Part shown: positions 25,056-33,545 of the stretch, piece by piece
Layout of the letters: each line of letters opens with the position of its first letter
Position numbering within the stretch: position 1 is the first letter of the stretch
Assembly (NCBI GenBank): GCA_030537815.1
Contig: JAUNVF010000024.1
Span: 1-33,883, forward strand
Reading direction: 5' to 3'
DNA: 33,883 bases
Source of the DNA: Tissierellia bacterium
GTDB taxonomy: Bacteria > Bacillota > Clostridia > Tissierellales > Peptoniphilaceae
Position numbers and translations under genes: made by a program
Notes under the pieces: model-generated
The model's input: only the letters and a program-made list of their open reading frames with translations
Database searches by the model: none
What the model was told of the DNA's origin: nothing

Positions 25056-26006
25056 TTATGAATTTATTTTATAACAAGCTACAAAATGATCTTTTTTAGT
25101 TTCTACGAGTTTTGGATCAGATTGTGTACATTTATCAAATGCATATGGACATCTTGATGCAAAACGACATCCAGGCTTGGGATTTATAGGAGAAGAAATC
25201 TCTCCTTTTAAGAGGATTCTCTCTCTCTTCGCCTTTAAAGATGGAACCGGTATTGCCGACAATAAAGCTTCAGTATAGGGATGCATTGGATTTTCGAAAA
25301 GTTCTTTTTTAGGAGCCTTCTCTACAAGCTGTCCCAAATACATAACTGCAATATTATCAGAAAAATGTTTTACGACCGATAAGTCATGAGTTATAAAAAG
25401 ATAAGTAAGGTCAAATTCATCCTGAAGATCCTGCATGAGATTTAGTATCTGCGCTTGTATAGACACGTCGAGAGCTGATACAGGTTCGTCTGCAACTATG
25501 AATTTCGGCTCTAAAGCCAATGCTCTCGCAATGCCGATTCTCTGTCTTCTACCTCCATCTAATTCATGTGGATATGAGTTTATCAATCTATTCGCTAGTC
25601 CAACTCTATCCATAAGATTTTTTACCGCCTCTGGCAAATCTGAAGATTTTTTTACCTTATTGTGAATTATTAAAGGTTCGCCAATGATTTCTGATACGCT
25701 CATCCTCGGGTTTAAAGAAGAAAATGGATCCTGAAAAATTATCTGCATATCAGATCTCATGCCGACCATTTCTTTTTTACTTAGATTTAAAATGTCTTTG
25801 CCGTCAAATTCGACACTTCCCGAGGTAGCTTCTAAGAGTCTTAAAACCAATCTTCCTATTGTCGATTTTCCACAACCAGATTCGCCGACTAGCCCAAGAG
25901 TCTCGCCTTCTTTTATCGTGAAGTTCACATCATCGACAGCGTGCAAGAGGCCTTTTGGAGTATTAAAATACTTTTTTAAATTTTCTATTTTTAATATATC
26001 CGTCAT
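25056..26006 (-). CDS. dppF: peptide ABC transporter ATP-binding protein DppF/OppF
   Basis: This is one of two ATPases that drive the peptide importer. The 316-aa protein has Walker [10 protein letters not shown] (about 41-49), the Q-loop [13 protein letters not shown], a signature motif of the OppF type (LDGGRRQR), Walker B FIVADEP and the H-loop ITHD. It ends with the oligopeptide/dipeptide C-terminal domain, with Cys at [15 protein letters not shown] and a later HFVACY, which may bind an Fe-S cluster as in related transporters. Start 26006 ([10 protein letters not shown]) is chosen because GGGAGG lies 6-7 nt upstream; the longer frame to 26039 lacks support and overlaps dppD. Last gene of the operon. 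Confidence 0.94.
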   Translation of the reverse strand: MTDILKIENLKKYFNTPKGLLHAVDDVNFTIKEGETLGLVGESGCGKSTIGRLVLRLLEATSGSVEFDGKDILNLSKKEMVGMRSDMQIIFQDPFSSLNPRMSVSEIIGEPLIIHNKVKKSSDLPEAVKNLMDRVGLANRLINSYPHELDGGRRQRIGIARALALEPKFIVADEPVSALDVSIQAQILNLMQDLQDEFDLTYLFITHDLSVVKHFSDNIAVMYLGQLVEKAPKKELFENPMHPYTEALLSAIPVPSLKAKRERILLKGEISSPINPKPGCRFASRCPYAFDKCTQSDPKLVETKKDHFVACYKINS

Positions 26007-26007
26007 C

Positions 26008-26991
26008 TCAAACCTCCCACAATGATTTATTTTTGCCAAATATATGACATTTTACTTGATGCTCTTCGTCTATAGATATATACATGGGTATTTCTTTGCT
26101 ACATATTTCCCTTGCATTTGGACATCTTGGATGAAATTTACAGCCGCTCGGAAGGTCAGTTGGATCTGGCATCAAACCCTTAATTGGATTTAATCTTTCG
26201 ACATCGACTTCGAGATTAGGTATGGAGTCGAATAGTCCTATTGTATAGGGATGAGATGGATTTTCAAATAGATCTTCGATCGGTGCGTATTCTATTATTT
26301 CTCCGGCATACATAACGGCAACTTTATCACATGACTCGGCTACGACCCCAAGATCGTGAGTTATCATTATCATAGAAGTATTGAATTCGCTTTTAAGATT
26401 TCTCATCAGATCCAATACCTGTGCTTGTATAGTAACATCGAGAGCTGTCGTCGGCTCATCGGCTATCAATAGCTTAGGATTACATGCAAGGGCGATAGCG
26501 ATTATTACCCTCTGCTTCATACCACCTGAAAATTGATGAGGGAAGTCGTGGTATCTCTCTCCCGGGATTCCGACCATTTCAAGCATCTCGATTGCTCTTT
26601 TAGCAGCATCTTTTTCATTTAAATTTTGATGGATTTCTACACCTTCAGCAATTTGCTCTCCAACAGTCATCACCGGATTTAATGAAGTCATAGGATCTTG
26701 AAATATCATGGAAATCATATTTCCTCTGATATTTCTCATCTCTTCTTCTGTCTTATCTAGGAGATTTTGACCTTCAAAATATATTTCTCCGCTTATGATT
26801 TTTCCAGGAGGGTCGGGAACCAGTCTTAAAAGTGATAGGGCAGTGGTGGTTTTACCTGCGCCGGTTTCTCCTACAAGTCCCATTGTCTCACCATAATTTA
26901 TTTTAAAATTCAATCCGTTAACTGCTTCAACAGTGCCTTCTTCAGTTATATAATGAACTACAAGGTCTTTTACATCTAATATACTTTCCAT
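26008..26991 (-). CDS. dppD: peptide ABC transporter ATP-binding protein DppD/OppD
   Basis: This is the second ATPase of the importer. The 327-aa protein has Walker [10 protein letters not shown] (about 37-45), the Q-loop [13 protein letters not shown], signature FSGGMKQR, Walker B LLIADEP and H-loop ITHD. The C-terminal oligopeptide domain has [15 protein letters not shown] and a later QVKCHIF Cys, a four-Cys set typical of the family. AGGAGG precedes the ATG by 6 nt. The stop codon overlaps the dppF ribosome site, indicating translational coupling. Confidence 0.95.
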   Translation of the reverse strand: MESILDVKDLVVHYITEEGTVEAVNGLNFKINYGETMGLVGETGAGKTTTALSLLRLVPDPPGKIISGEIYFEGQNLLDKTEEEMRNIRGNMISMIFQDPMTSLNPVMTVGEQIAEGVEIHQNLNEKDAAKRAIEMLEMVGIPGERYHDFPHQFSGGMKQRVIIAIALACNPKLLIADEPTTALDVTIQAQVLDLMRNLKSEFNTSMIMITHDLGVVAESCDKVAVMYAGEIIEYAPIEDLFENPSHPYTIGLFDSIPNLEVDVERLNPIKGLMPDPTDLPSGCKFHPRCPNAREICSKEIPMYISIDEEHQVKCHIFGKNKSLWEV

Positions 26992-27003
26992 AAGAAACCT
27001 CCT

Positions 27004-27891
27004 CTAATCTTTTAGTCTAGGATCAAGAGAATCACGTAGTCCATCACCCAGCAGATTTAATGCGAGAATAGTTATAACTATAGCAATGCCTACAAAAGTT
27101 GCCATATAAGAAGCATTTCTCATATAATTTCTGGCATCTGCAAGCATTGCTCCCCAGTCAGGTTGAGGCTTAGGTACTCCAAGACCGATGAATGCGAGTC
27201 CTGCTGTCGATAGAATGGCACCTGCTACTCCTAGAGTTCCCTGGACGATTATCGGTGCTAGAGCATTTGGTAGGATATGCTTTCTTATTATCCTGGAATC
27301 ACTGGCTCCAATAGCCCTGGCAGCCTCTATAAATTCCTCGTCTTTTACGGTTAGCACTGAAGCCCTTACGATTCTTGCATAAGTCGGTATCGAAGAAATT
27401 CCTATGGCTATCATAAGATTCAATAGACTGGCTCCCAGCGCTGAAACAATAGCTATTGCCAGGAGTATACTCGGTATAGCTAAAAATATATCCATGCAAC
27501 GCATGATGATATTGTCTATTCGACCGCCATAGAATCCAGCAACTGCGCCGAAGAATCCCCCAATTGCAATTGCAAAGCTTACGGCAACGACACCTACAAG
27601 CAGTGAAATCCTCGTGCCATGCACCATTCTTGCAAAGAGATCTCTACCGAAATTATCAGTACCCAGTATATGATCTTTTGAAGGACCCTGTAGTCTTACT
27701 TTGGTATTCTGTTTTATAGCTACTTCTTCATAGTCTGCAATTTGATCAGCAAATATTGCGACTAATATCAAAATTACTATTATTGCTAAGCCAATCATAG
27801 CCATATGATTCTTTTTTAATCTCCTCCAGACCTCGGCCCATAGTCCTCTTTTCTTTTTTTGTTTGGAGATATTATTATTTTCTTTATTCAT
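27004..27891 (-). CDS. dppC: peptide ABC transporter permease DppC
   Basis: This is an inner membrane permease of the importer. The 295-aa protein has a charged N-terminus (KQKKKRG), a first membrane helix at about 35-55, and the BPD-type transmembrane domain. The EAA loop reads EAARAIGASDSRIIRKHILPN and contacts the ATPases. Other family segments are GPSKDHILGTDNFGRDLFARMVHG and GLGVPKPQPDWGAMLADAR. Start 27891 is chosen because AAGGAGG lies 7 nt upstream; the longer frame would run into dppB. Confidence 0.94.
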   Translation of the reverse strand: MNKENNNISKQKKKRGLWAEVWRRLKKNHMAMIGLAIIVILILVAIFADQIADYEEVAIKQNTKVRLQGPSKDHILGTDNFGRDLFARMVHGTRISLLVGVVAVSFAIAIGGFFGAVAGFYGGRIDNIIMRCMDIFLAIPSILLAIAIVSALGASLLNLMIAIGISSIPTYARIVRASVLTVKDEEFIEAARAIGASDSRIIRKHILPNALAPIIVQGTLGVAGAILSTAGLAFIGLGVPKPQPDWGAMLADARNYMRNASYMATFVGIAIVITILALNLLGDGLRDSLDPRLKD

Positions 27892-27901
27892 TATATCCTC
27901 C

Positions 27902-28828
27902 TTATCTATATTGTGACTTGATACGAGGATCAAGATATGCATAAAGTATGTCGACAAATAGATTGACAATACTAAAGGTAACAGATAAAAAAACGACGCT
28001 GGCCAGAACTGTCGGCGTGTCCTTTCTCTTTATTGCCTCTACTAGAAGCCTACCAACTCCAGGCCAAGCAAAGACTGTTTCCGTTAAAACTGCTCCGCCT
28101 AGCAGATATCCAAATTGGAGTCCTATGACTGTGACGATGGGGATGAGGGCGTTTTTTAGAGCATGTTTATTTATCACTACATTTTCCGGAACTCCCTTAG
28201 CCCTTGCAGTCCTTATATAGTCTTGTCTTATAACTTCAAGCATTGATGATCTTGTCATCCTAGTAATGATTGCTGCAACGCCGGTACCCAATGTAATGGC
28301 TGGAAGGATAAGATGCTTAAGTGTTCCCGCACCACCAGAAGGCAGCACTCCGAGTTTTACTGAAAATAGTAGTATGAGCATCAGTCCTAGCCAGAAATTA
28401 GGCATTGATACCCCCAGTAATGCCAGTATCATCGTCGAGTAATCGACTGCTGAATACTGCTTTGTCGCCGATATAATTCCGACGGGTATTCCGATTAAAA
28501 CTGCCAGTATAATCCCTGCGATTGTAAGCTTTAAGGTAGCAGGAAATCTTGAAAAAACTTCGTCAAAAACCGGCTTCTTAGTATCATAGGATCTACCAAA
28601 GTCTCCTTTCATAGCATTTTTGACGAAACGAAAATACTGAACAATAAATGGATCATTAAGACCCATCTCTTCTCTTTTCTTTTCAACTTGTTCTTCAGGA
28701 GCATTCTCACCCAAACTTATTTTAGCCGGGTCTCCCGGAGTCAAGTACATGATAAAATATACTATAAAAGTGACTCCTAAAACTACCGGAATTAAAAGAA
28801 GTAATCTTTTAATTATGTATTTATGCAT
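27902..28828 (-). CDS. dppB: peptide ABC transporter permease DppB
   Basis: This is the first permease of the importer. The 308-aa protein starts with a basic MHKYIIKRLL segment and a membrane helix. It has the family motifs YLTPGDPAKISLG (about 28-40), the QYFRFVKNAMKGDFGRS segment, and the EAA-type loop IRTARAKGVPENVVINKHAL, then PGVGRLLVEAI near the end. Start 28828 has AAAGGAG 8 nt upstream. The longer frame to 28876 would translate the intercistronic hairpin and is rejected. It lies 53 nt after dppA. Confidence 0.94.
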   Translation of the reverse strand: MHKYIIKRLLLLIPVVLGVTFIVYFIMYLTPGDPAKISLGENAPEEQVEKKREEMGLNDPFIVQYFRFVKNAMKGDFGRSYDTKKPVFDEVFSRFPATLKLTIAGIILAVLIGIPVGIISATKQYSAVDYSTMILALLGVSMPNFWLGLMLILLFSVKLGVLPSGGAGTLKHLILPAITLGTGVAAIITRMTRSSMLEVIRQDYIRTARAKGVPENVVINKHALKNALIPIVTVIGLQFGYLLGGAVLTETVFAWPGVGRLLVEAIKRKDTPTVLASVVFLSVTFSIVNLFVDILYAYLDPRIKSQYR

Positions 28829-28848
28829 TATATCACTCCTTTTTAGTA

Positions 28849-28874
28849 AAAAATAAGGGCCCTCGGTAGGGCCC
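28849..28874 (-). terminator. intercistronic hairpin/attenuator between dppA and dppB
   Basis: GGGCCCT (28857-28863) and AGGGCCC (28868-28874) form a very GC-rich 7-bp stem with a 4-nt loop. On the minus strand it is followed by TTATTTTTT. It lies 7 nt after the dppA stop. Such structures commonly give partial termination or protect the upstream mRNA so that the binding protein is made in excess over the permease. The effect here is inferred. Confidence 0.7.
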
Positions 28875-28881
28875 ATGCTAA

Positions 28882-30507
28882 TTATTGATCTTTTTCAACA
28901 GTATACAGTCTATGGTGTCCTGCCGGATGAAGCTCGAAACCGGATATGGATTTTTGAACTCCTGCATTTTGATTCTGGAAGTATAGGAATAGCTCTGGAG
29001 CTTCGTCAACAATTATCTCTTGAGCTTCTTTGTAAACTTCAAGTCTCTTGTCAGGATCGCTTTCTTTTCTTCCTGCATCGAGAAGTTTATCTACTTCACT
29101 ATTTTCGAAGAAGGTTCTGTTTCCTGCAGCTCCTTTTTGAGTGCTGTGGAATAGAGCGTATAGACCGTAGTCTGCATCTCCTGTAACGGTAACCCATCCA
29201 AGGATGAACATATCATGTTCTCCTGCAGCGGTCCTGTCAAGATAAGCTCCCCATTCTACGATTTCTATTTCTGCCTGAACGCCAACTTCAGCTAATTGAG
29301 CTTGAACTAATTCTGCTATTTTAACTCTCGTATCATTGTCATTAGTCCAAATAGTGGTTGTAAATCCGTCAGCAAATCCTGCTTCTTTCAATAGTGATTT
29401 TGCTTTTTCAACATCGTATTCGTAAACTTCTAAATCATCATCATAACCAAAAACTTTGCTATTGATTGGTCCTGTTGCAGGCTCTCCCGAACCTTCCAAT
29501 ATAACTTCGATTATCTCATCGACATTCACAGCATGGTTTAATGCTTTTCTAACTTTAGAATTAGTGAAAGGCTCTTTTTGTGTATTGAATCCGATATATG
29601 CTGTTGATAAGGAAGCGTCCTCGATTAATTCGAGATCGTCATTGCCTTTAACAACTTCAAAATCATTGGGCTCTATATCATAAGCTATGTCAATTTCACC
29701 TGTTTCAAGTCCTATTGTTCTAGTAGCATTCTCCTGAACATTCTTAAATACCAATGTCTTAAATTTTGCAGGTCCTTGATAATAATCTTCGAATGCCTCT
29801 AATGTAACTTTATCACCTGAATCATGACTTACAAATTTAAATGGCCCTGTACCAATTGGGCTTGATACATAATCTTCGCCAGCTTCAGTTACTGCTTTTT
29901 CATTTAATATAGAAGATGCAGTGTGAGCTAAATGTGATAGGATTGGCGCAAATGGCTCGGCTAATTTAATGACTACAGTATAATCGTCTTTAGCTTCAAC
30001 ATCATCGATGAATCCTACTATATGGCCGGTATTTGGCGATTCTTTTTCTCTAAGAAGTGAGAAAACAACATCACTTGCTTTTAAATCTTCACCATTGTGG
30101 AATTTAACATCTTCTCTAAGTTTAAATTCCCAAGTTTTCTCGTCGATTTGTTCCCATGATTCCGCAAGGCCTGGAACTAATTCCATATTCGCATTTTGTT
30201 CAACCATGGTGTCGTAAATTTGTTTATTTACTCTTGATGATGGTTGGTCATTTGAACCATGTGGGTCTAATGATTTTGGATCAGCACCTTGTGCTACCAC
30301 GATTTCATAATCCCCCGAGACTGAATCCGCACTGTCTTTTTCGGAATCGTCTTTTCCATCTGCTTTATCTTCATTTTGATCTTTTTCTACAGTCTCTGCT
30401 GTATCCGTTTTCTCATCATTGGCATCATTTCCGCCACAAGCAGTGATAAATAATGTAAATGACATTATCAATGCTAAGATGAGGCTTAACTTCTTGAATC
30501 TCTTCAT
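28882..30507 (-). CDS. dppA: peptide ABC transporter substrate-binding lipoprotein (family 5)
   Basis: This is the extracytoplasmic receptor of the importer. The 541-aa protein has a lipoprotein signal ending in lipobox FITAC, an acidic linker of about 50 residues rich in D, E and K, then the family 5 solute-binding fold. Recognisable segments are VAQGADPKSLDPHGSND, the family signature WEFKLREDVKFHNGEDLKA, and VRKALNHAVNVDEII. AGGAGGAG lies before the ATG. The exact ligand (di- or oligopeptide, or another small molecule) cannot be told. First gene of dppABCDF, expressed from the promoter at 30581-30609. Confidence 0.95.
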   Translation of the reverse strand: MKRFKKLSLILALIMSFTLFITACGGNDANDEKTDTAETVEKDQNEDKADGKDDSEKDSADSVSGDYEIVVAQGADPKSLDPHGSNDQPSSRVNKQIYDTMVEQNANMELVPGLAESWEQIDEKTWEFKLREDVKFHNGEDLKASDVVFSLLREKESPNTGHIVGFIDDVEAKDDYTVVIKLAEPFAPILSHLAHTASSILNEKAVTEAGEDYVSSPIGTGPFKFVSHDSGDKVTLEAFEDYYQGPAKFKTLVFKNVQENATRTIGLETGEIDIAYDIEPNDFEVVKGNDDLELIEDASLSTAYIGFNTQKEPFTNSKVRKALNHAVNVDEIIEVILEGSGEPATGPINSKVFGYDDDLEVYEYDVEKAKSLLKEAGFADGFTTTIWTNDNDTRVKIAELVQAQLAEVGVQAEIEIVEWGAYLDRTAAGEHDMFILGWVTVTGDADYGLYALFHSTQKGAAGNRTFFENSEVDKLLDAGRKESDPDKRLEVYKEAQEIIVDEAPELFLYFQNQNAGVQKSISGFELHPAGHHRLYTVEKDQ

Positions 30508-30519
30508 AAACTCTCCTCC

Positions 30520-30559
30520 TAATTATGATATAGTAAAAACAATATACAACCCATAATTA
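30520..30559 (-). promoter_or_regulatory. inverted repeat in the dppA leader
   Basis: TAATTATG (30520-30527) and CATAATTA (30552-30559) are perfect 8-bp complements separated by 24 nt. In the mRNA the proximal arm abuts the GGAGGAG ribosome site of dppA. It could be an operator or a weak mRNA hairpin. AT-rich background makes chance likely. Confidence 0.3.
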
Positions 30560-30580
30560 AAAACAGGGTCATCATGACGT

Positions 30581-30609
30581 ATTATATATCAAATATCGTG
30601 AATAAGCAA
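30581..30609 (-). promoter_or_regulatory. promoter of the dpp operon
   Basis: On the minus strand TTGCTT (complement of 30604-30609) and a perfect TATAAT (complement of 30581-30586) are 17 nt apart. This leaves a leader of about 65-70 nt before the dppA ATG. Confidence 0.65.
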
Positions 30610-30991
30610 ACATTTGTATAAAATACTAAATTTTATTATTAATAATATAAAATAAATCAAATATCCAAAATAATAAATATTCAGCTATAATTTTAAGATG
30701 TGATGTTTACAGTGATGAAATAGTAATTATGCTTGGCTAGAAATAATTATAAACAGTAGATAAATTAATAAGAAAAATATTAGCGTCTTAATAATTATTA
30801 AATTATTGTAATCAATCATATTATATAAGGGATTAGTTAATTGGCTCATAATACTTTTACATAATAGTAGATAATTTTAATAGATAGTTTCAGATAAATA
30901 TAGTTTAATAAAAGATATTGAAGATCCTTACGAAAATTCTCGAGCAATAAATATATCTGATCTAAGATATTATATTAAAAATATTGAGAAT

Positions 30992-31037
30992 ATTACAAAA
31001 AAGTTACAATCTCATGAAAGGTTACAATTTAGTTACG
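30992..31037 (-). promoter_or_regulatory. two WalR-like direct-repeat boxes
   Basis: The WalR (YycF) box is TGTWAH-N5-TGTWAH, which reads DTWACA-N5-DTWACA on the other strand. Box 1 is ATTACA (30992-30997), 5 nt, GTTACA (31003-31008): a perfect match. Box 2 is GTTACA (31021-31026), 5 nt, GTTACG (31032-31037): one mismatch. Box 2 ends 6 nt before the -35 element of the NlpC/P60 gene, a usual activator position. Confidence 0.6.
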
Positions 31038-31043
31038 TTTTTC

Positions 31044-31072
31044 TTGACAATAAATTCTAATTAAATTATTAT
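31044..31072 (+). promoter_or_regulatory. sigma-A promoter of the NlpC/P60 gene
   Basis: A perfect TTGACA (31044-31049) and TATTAT (31067-31072) are 17 nt apart, giving a leader of roughly 30 nt before the GTG start. Confidence 0.8.
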
Positions 31073-31108
31073 GAGATTAGTTTATAAAACAATTTGGGAG
31101 GACTAGCA

Positions 31109-32545
31109 GTGAATAAAGGAAAGATAGGTCTAGCATTTGGGTTACTTGCTATAACATCATTTGCGGGTATTCATACGAATGCATTGACCGAAGAGCCGAT
31201 ATTAGCAAAGTCGATTAATAAAACAGTAATTGAAAATCATGTGTCCAATAATAGTAAATATAAAATAGTAAAAAAAGAGAATATAAAAGAGATTGCAAAT
31301 AAGAATGAAATTAAGACTGCTTCGATAGATGTTGAAGAGCAAGCGCTTAATACATATATTGAACCACAAATTAATAACAATGAACAAGTATCTAGAAATC
31401 CTGTATCAGCGAATCCGGTATATGAATACAATAATGCCGAAGAAGTTGAAAGAGAGACCATTGTTGTTGAACAAAAGGCTGAAATAGTTGAACAAAAACC
31501 TGAGATTATTTCTGAAACAGTAGAAGTTCATACTTCGGGAGATATAGCTGAAGAAATTGAAATAATAGAAGATCATAAAGAAGATGTTAAAGATGAAAAC
31601 AATGTAGATAAAATTGCCGATTTTGATAAAGTTGAAGAAAAATCAGTTGCTAAAAAGACTGAGGAAGTTGAACAAAAGGAAGAATTGGCAAATGTAGAGT
31701 TTACAGAAGTTAAAACCGATGATATAGATAAGGCTGTCGAAGAAAAGGTTGAAGAGGATGTAAATTTATCTCTATCAGTAAAGGGATGGGTAACTGAGGA
31801 CTTAAATATAAGGACCAATAGGGGATCATCTGCAGAAATTATTGGCGTTTTAGAAAAAGGCGAAGAGGTTTCAGGTGAAGCCGAAGATGGCTGGATAAAG
31901 ATCAATTATAATGGAATGATAGGATATATATCAGAATCTTATATAAGCACTACAGAAGCTGTTTTACCAGAAGAAATAGAAGAGACAGTTGTAGAGGAAG
32001 TAAAAGAAGAACCTGTAATTGAAGAAAATCTTACCGAAGAGCCTGAAGCGGAAATAATTGAAGAAGAGAAAATTGTCGAAGAAATTATAGAGACTCCTGT
32101 AGAAGAAGCACCGATCGAAGAAGCTATTGTAGAGGATTTTAATACAGAAGTGGTTGCAACCGGAGATGCAATTGGCGATATTGTCAATGCAGCATACTCA
32201 TTACTGGGAACAAATTATGTGTTTTCTGGAAGCTCACCCGATCAGGGCTTTGATTGCTCCGGATTTACTTCCTATCTTTACAGAGAATATGCAGGCGTAG
32301 AGCTTGCGAGAGTCACTACTGGACAAGCTGGTAATGGATATTCAGTTTCAAAAGATAATATACAGCCAGGAGATATAATTCTTTTCCAAAACGAATGGTC
32401 GGATTATATAGATCATGTTGCTATATATGTTGGCGAAGGTAATTATATTCACGCAGCTACTGAAGAGAGGGGAGTTGTAGTCGACAGCACGAGCGGCTCA
32501 TATTTCCAAAATAATGTAGTAGATGTAAGGAGAATTATCAATTAA
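31109..32545 (+). CDS. secreted SH3 - NlpC/P60 peptidoglycan hydrolase
   Basis: This is a cell-wall endopeptidase, expected to cut peptide stems of peptidoglycan outside the cell. The 478-aa protein has a signal peptide (about 1-27), a long acidic region with VEQK repeats (about 35-220), a bacterial SH3 domain (226-281, LNIRTNRGSSAEIIGVLEKG), a Glu-rich linker (about 285-350), and an NlpC/P60 domain from about 352. The catalytic set is C383 (FDCSGF), H436 (DHVAIYVG) and H448 (YIHAAT). Start GTG 31109 has GGGAGG 7 nt upstream; the TTG at 31094 would lie before that site. The gene is monocistronic, with its own promoter, WalR-like boxes and terminator. Confidence 0.94.
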   Translation: MNKGKIGLAFGLLAITSFAGIHTNALTEEPILAKSINKTVIENHVSNNSKYKIVKKENIKEIANKNEIKTASIDVEEQALNTYIEPQINNNEQVSRNPVSANPVYEYNNAEEVERETIVVEQKAEIVEQKPEIISETVEVHTSGDIAEEIEIIEDHKEDVKDENNVDKIADFDKVEEKSVAKKTEEVEQKEELANVEFTEVKTDDIDKAVEEKVEEDVNLSLSVKGWVTEDLNIRTNRGSSAEIIGVLEKGEEVSGEAEDGWIKINYNGMIGYISESYISTTEAVLPEEIEETVVEEVKEEPVIEENLTEEPEAEIIEEEKIVEEIIETPVEEAPIEEAIVEDFNTEVVATGDAIGDIVNAAYSLLGTNYVFSGSSPDQGFDCSGFTSYLYREYAGVELARVTTGQAGNGYSVSKDNIQPGDIILFQNEWSDYIDHVAIYVGEGNYIHAATEERGVVVDSTSGSYFQNNVVDVRRIIN

Positions 32546-32549
32546 ATTT

Positions 32550-32580
32550 AATCGGTAGCTTAGCTACCGATTTTCTTTTT
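32550..32580 (+). terminator. Rho-independent terminator of the NlpC/P60 gene
   Basis: AATCGGTAGCT (32550-32560) and AGCTACCGATT (32562-32572) form a perfect inverted repeat, followed by TTTTCTTTTTT. It starts 5 nt after the stop codon. Confidence 0.93.
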
Positions 32581-32593
32581 TGTAAAATTGGGT

Positions 32594-32599
32594 TATAAT
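32594..32599 (+). promoter_or_regulatory. possible -10 box of folD
   Basis: A perfect TATAAT lies 28 nt before the folD start, just after the upstream terminator. No good -35 is seen at 16-18 nt (the region is T-rich), so the promoter would be weak or activator-dependent. Confidence 0.4.
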
Positions 32600-32627
32600 A
32601 TATACAGAATATATAGGGAGGTAGAAT

Positions 32628-33479
32628 ATGACAGAGATCTTATACGGTAAGCCCGTTGCTGACAAATTAAAAGAAGAAATTAAGGAAAGAGTTGCCAAGC
32701 TCAATGAGAGAAATCTTGAACCTAAATTGACTGTGGTAAGGATTGGTAATAATCCTAATGATATTTCTTATGAGAGAGGTATTTTAAAGAACTGTGATAA
32801 TCTGGGAATTAAGACAGAGGTAATTGAAAAAGATACAGATACTACCACAGAGGAAATGCTAAAGCTTTTTGAAGAGCTTAATGCAAATAAAGAGGTATCG
32901 GGAATATTATTATTTAGACCTGTACCTAAGCATATTGACGAAGAAGCATTGAGATATGCGATAGATCCTGATAAAGATGTCGACTGTATGCATCCAATAA
33001 ATCTTGCAAGAGTATTTGAGTCCGACTTCTCCAAATTAGTACCGGCTACTCCTATGGCTGCTATGAAAGTCATGGAGTATTATGGAGTAGAACTTGAAGG
33101 TAAAAATGTGGTTGTAGTAAATAGATCGCTTGTATTTGGAAGACCTATTTCTATGATGCTCTTAAAAGAGAATGCAACGCCTACCATATGCCATTCAAGA
33201 ACTGCGGAACTTTCAAAGGTTACAAATGAAGCAGATGTAGTAATAGTTGCAATGGGTCGTGCAAGATCTTTAGGTAAAGAATATTTCAATGAAAATAGTA
33301 TCATAATAGATGTTGGAGTAAGCGCCGATAAAGATGGAAAGATCGGTGGCGATGCAGACTTTGATGAATTGTCAGATTATGTAAAAATGATTACTCCAGT
33401 ACCTAGAGGAGTTGGATCAGTCACAACTACAATACTATTGGATCAAGTCGTAAAAGCTTGCGAAATACTGAATAAATAG
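32628..33479 (+). CDS. folD: FolD-family methylene-THF dehydrogenase, probably without cyclohydrolase activity
   Basis: FolD normally oxidises 5,10-methylene-THF to methenyl-THF with NAD(P)+ and then hydrolyses it to 10-formyl-THF. The 283-aa protein is full length, with the KDVDCMHP motif (Asp kept), a nucleotide-binding segment VVNRSLVFGRPISMML, and the C-terminal TPVPRGVGSVTT. The catalytic Lys of the Y-x-x-x-K motif is Ile52 (Y48-ERG-I52), and the Gln of the VQLPLP motif is Phe96 (LLFRPVP). Both are needed for cyclohydrolase activity in characterised enzymes. The dehydrogenase may remain, with a separate cyclohydrolase elsewhere. GGGAGG lies 9 nt before the ATG. The gene is flanked by terminators. 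Confidence 0.93.
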   Translation: MTEILYGKPVADKLKEEIKERVAKLNERNLEPKLTVVRIGNNPNDISYERGILKNCDNLGIKTEVIEKDTDTTTEEMLKLFEELNANKEVSGILLFRPVPKHIDEEALRYAIDPDKDVDCMHPINLARVFESDFSKLVPATPMAAMKVMEYYGVELEGKNVVVVNRSLVFGRPISMMLLKENATPTICHSRTAELSKVTNEADVVIVAMGRARSLGKEYFNENSIIIDVGVSADKDGKIGGDADFDELSDYVKMITPVPRGVGSVTTTILLDQVVKACEILNK

Positions 33480-33480
33480 A

Positions 33481-33510
33481 TAAAAGCCTCCAATCTACTG
33501 GAGGCTTTTA
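33481..33510 (+). terminator. Rho-independent terminator of folD
   Basis: TAAAAGCCTCCA (33481-33492) and TGGAGGCTTTTA (33499-33510) form a perfect 12-bp stem with a 6-nt loop. It begins 1 nt after the stop codon. The T-run is short (TTTT). Confidence 0.88.
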
Positions 33511-33545
33511 AATTCATAGAATATTATATCTAAACATTAAATAAA

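Larger units (their letters stand above)
30508..31108. other. 600-bp AT-rich divergent intergenic region
   Basis: This stretch separates the minus-strand dppA from the plus-strand NlpC/P60 gene. It holds the dppA leader and promoter (30520-30609) and the WalR-like boxes and promoter of the hydrolase (30992-31072). Between about 30610 and 30990 I see only AT-rich sequence broken by stops in all frames, with no convincing small gene, terminator or repeat. Confidence 0.7.

Noticed and set aside
28829..28876. Longer dppB start
   Set aside because: It would translate the intercistronic hairpin and precedes the ribosome site of the ATG at 28828.
28875..29186. 103-codon plus-strand frame opposite dppA
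   Set aside because: It lies fully antisense to the well-supported dppA, has no ribosome site and encodes no recognisable domain.
30156..30446. 96-codon plus-strand frame opposite the dppA 5' end
   Set aside because: It is antisense to the signal and linker region of dppA. Its composition (rich in His and Leu) is the mirror of acidic codons.
30610..30990. Hidden small gene or CRISPR/repeat array in the divergent intergenic region
   Set aside because: All frames are broken by stops, there is no ribosome site followed by an open frame, and no regular direct repeats are seen.
30980..30994. AATATT-N3-AATATT palindrome as a separate operator
   Set aside because: Self-complementary AT hexamers are common by chance here, and it overlaps the better supported WalR-like box.
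31094..31108. TTG start for the NlpC/P60 gene
   Set aside because: The added codons would encode the ribosome site itself. GTG at 31109 has that site at proper spacing and gives a standard signal peptide.
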